Below, in pieces: positions 29,575-29,843 of a stretch of DNA of 29,843 nt. This DNA is from Clostridiales bacterium UBA6114. Its GTDB lineage: Bacteria; Bacillota; Clostridia; Oscillospirales; Butyricicoccaceae. Under the pieces are notes generated by a model. It was given only the letters and a program-made list of their open reading frames with translations. It ran no database searches and was not told the origin of the DNA. The stretch lies in the NCBI GenBank assembly GCA_002423435.1, contig DIWE01000014.1, positions 1 to 29,843 of the forward strand, read 5' to 3'. Numbering within the stretch: position 1 is the first letter of the stretch; each line of letters opens with the position of its first letter. The position numbers were made by a program, and so were the translations under genes.

Positions 29575-29843
29575 ATGGCATGTTTTCTGGCACCCGCGGC
29601 AGAAGCCATCATTGTTACTGTCATCAGGAAAAATGAGCAAAAGAGGGAGGCAGCTGCCCTGCGAAGCGGCGCGCCGGCCCACGTTGCAGCCGCTTCCGAA
29701 AGCGGCATTCCGTGGAGCCGTAAGCTCGGCTGGCTGACCAGGATGCTGTGGGGCGGCGTTTTCCTGCTCGCCATCGAGCACATATGGCATGGGGAGGTCG
29801 TTTTATGGCCCCCGTTCCTGACCGCGATGAACAACCCCGCCGA
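29575..29843 (+). CDS. Small membrane protein of unknown function, 3' truncated
   Basis: The frame opens at ATG behind AAGGAGG and runs to the window end, 89 residues without a stop. It begins MACFLAPAAEAIIVTVIR and is followed by a basic, Ala-rich linker (to about residue 50). A conserved-looking stretch WSRKLGWLTRMLWGG and a hydrophobic helix with IEHIWHGEVV come next, so a membrane anchor or span is likely. I believe similar uncharacterised proteins exist in many gut Firmicutes, but I cannot name the family. It is controlled by the promoter at 29353 and the attenuator leader. The C-terminus lies outside the window. Confidence 0.72.
   Translation, partial: MACFLAPAAEAIIVTVIRKNEQKREAAALRSGAPAHVAAASESGIPWSRKLGWLTRMLWGGVFLLAIEHIWHGEVVLWPPFLTAMNNPA

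Overview
The window looks like the chromosome of a strictly anaerobic, fermentative Firmicute of the class Clostridia, possibly an Oscillospirales/Eubacteriales-type gut bacterium. The reasons are an NADH-linked [FeFe] hydrogenase operon with a PAS-bearing sensory hydrogenase, strong Shine-Dalgarno sequences throughout, frequent TTG starts, sigma-A-type promoters, and PadR/DUF2812 and heterodimeric ABC modules. The genus is inferred from gene content only.

Region 1 (1-8642, plus strand) is a hydrogenase operon: a NuoE-like subunit (cut by the window edge), HydB, HydA, a second small [2Fe-2S] protein, then a structured leader, a sensory hydrogenase (HydS type) and a SpoIIE/PP2C-type phosphatase. 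The last gene, 33 bp behind the phosphatase, is a full-length TnpB/IS605-OrfB-like protein. Its zinc ribbon and RuvC-like fold motifs are kept, but all three catalytic acidic residues are replaced (Ala262, Gly318, Glu401). This is the best candidate for an undescribed system: a nuclease-dead, TldR-like, possibly RNA-guided regulator built into a hydrogen-sensing operon. Its 3' flank holds three hairpins that could be the guide RNA scaffold.

Region 2 (8643-10801) is a leader with a strong terminator followed by amt-glnB (ammonium transport and PII). Region 3 (10855-14085) is a minus-strand PadR plus two DUF2812 membrane proteins. It is enclosed by imperfect inverted repeats of about 48 bp, so it may be an inserted module.

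Region 4 (14118-19229) is a GntR/UTRA regulator divergent from a catabolic cluster: enolase-superfamily enzyme, sodium:solute symporter and argininosuccinate-lyase-like enzyme. The substrate is unknown. Region 5 (19230-22697) has a palindrome-rich non-coding block, a small ORF, rsgA with what looks like a leader-peptide translational attenuator, a zinc-ribbon protein, a membrane protein and a 33-residue membrane peptide.

Region 6 (22882-29843) has an acyl-ACP thioesterase, a TetR-controlled heterodimeric ABC exporter, LarE (nickel-pincer cofactor sulfur transferase), and a promoter plus attenuator-like leader ahead of a small membrane protein that runs off the window. No tRNA, rRNA, CRISPR array or complete insertion sequence was seen.
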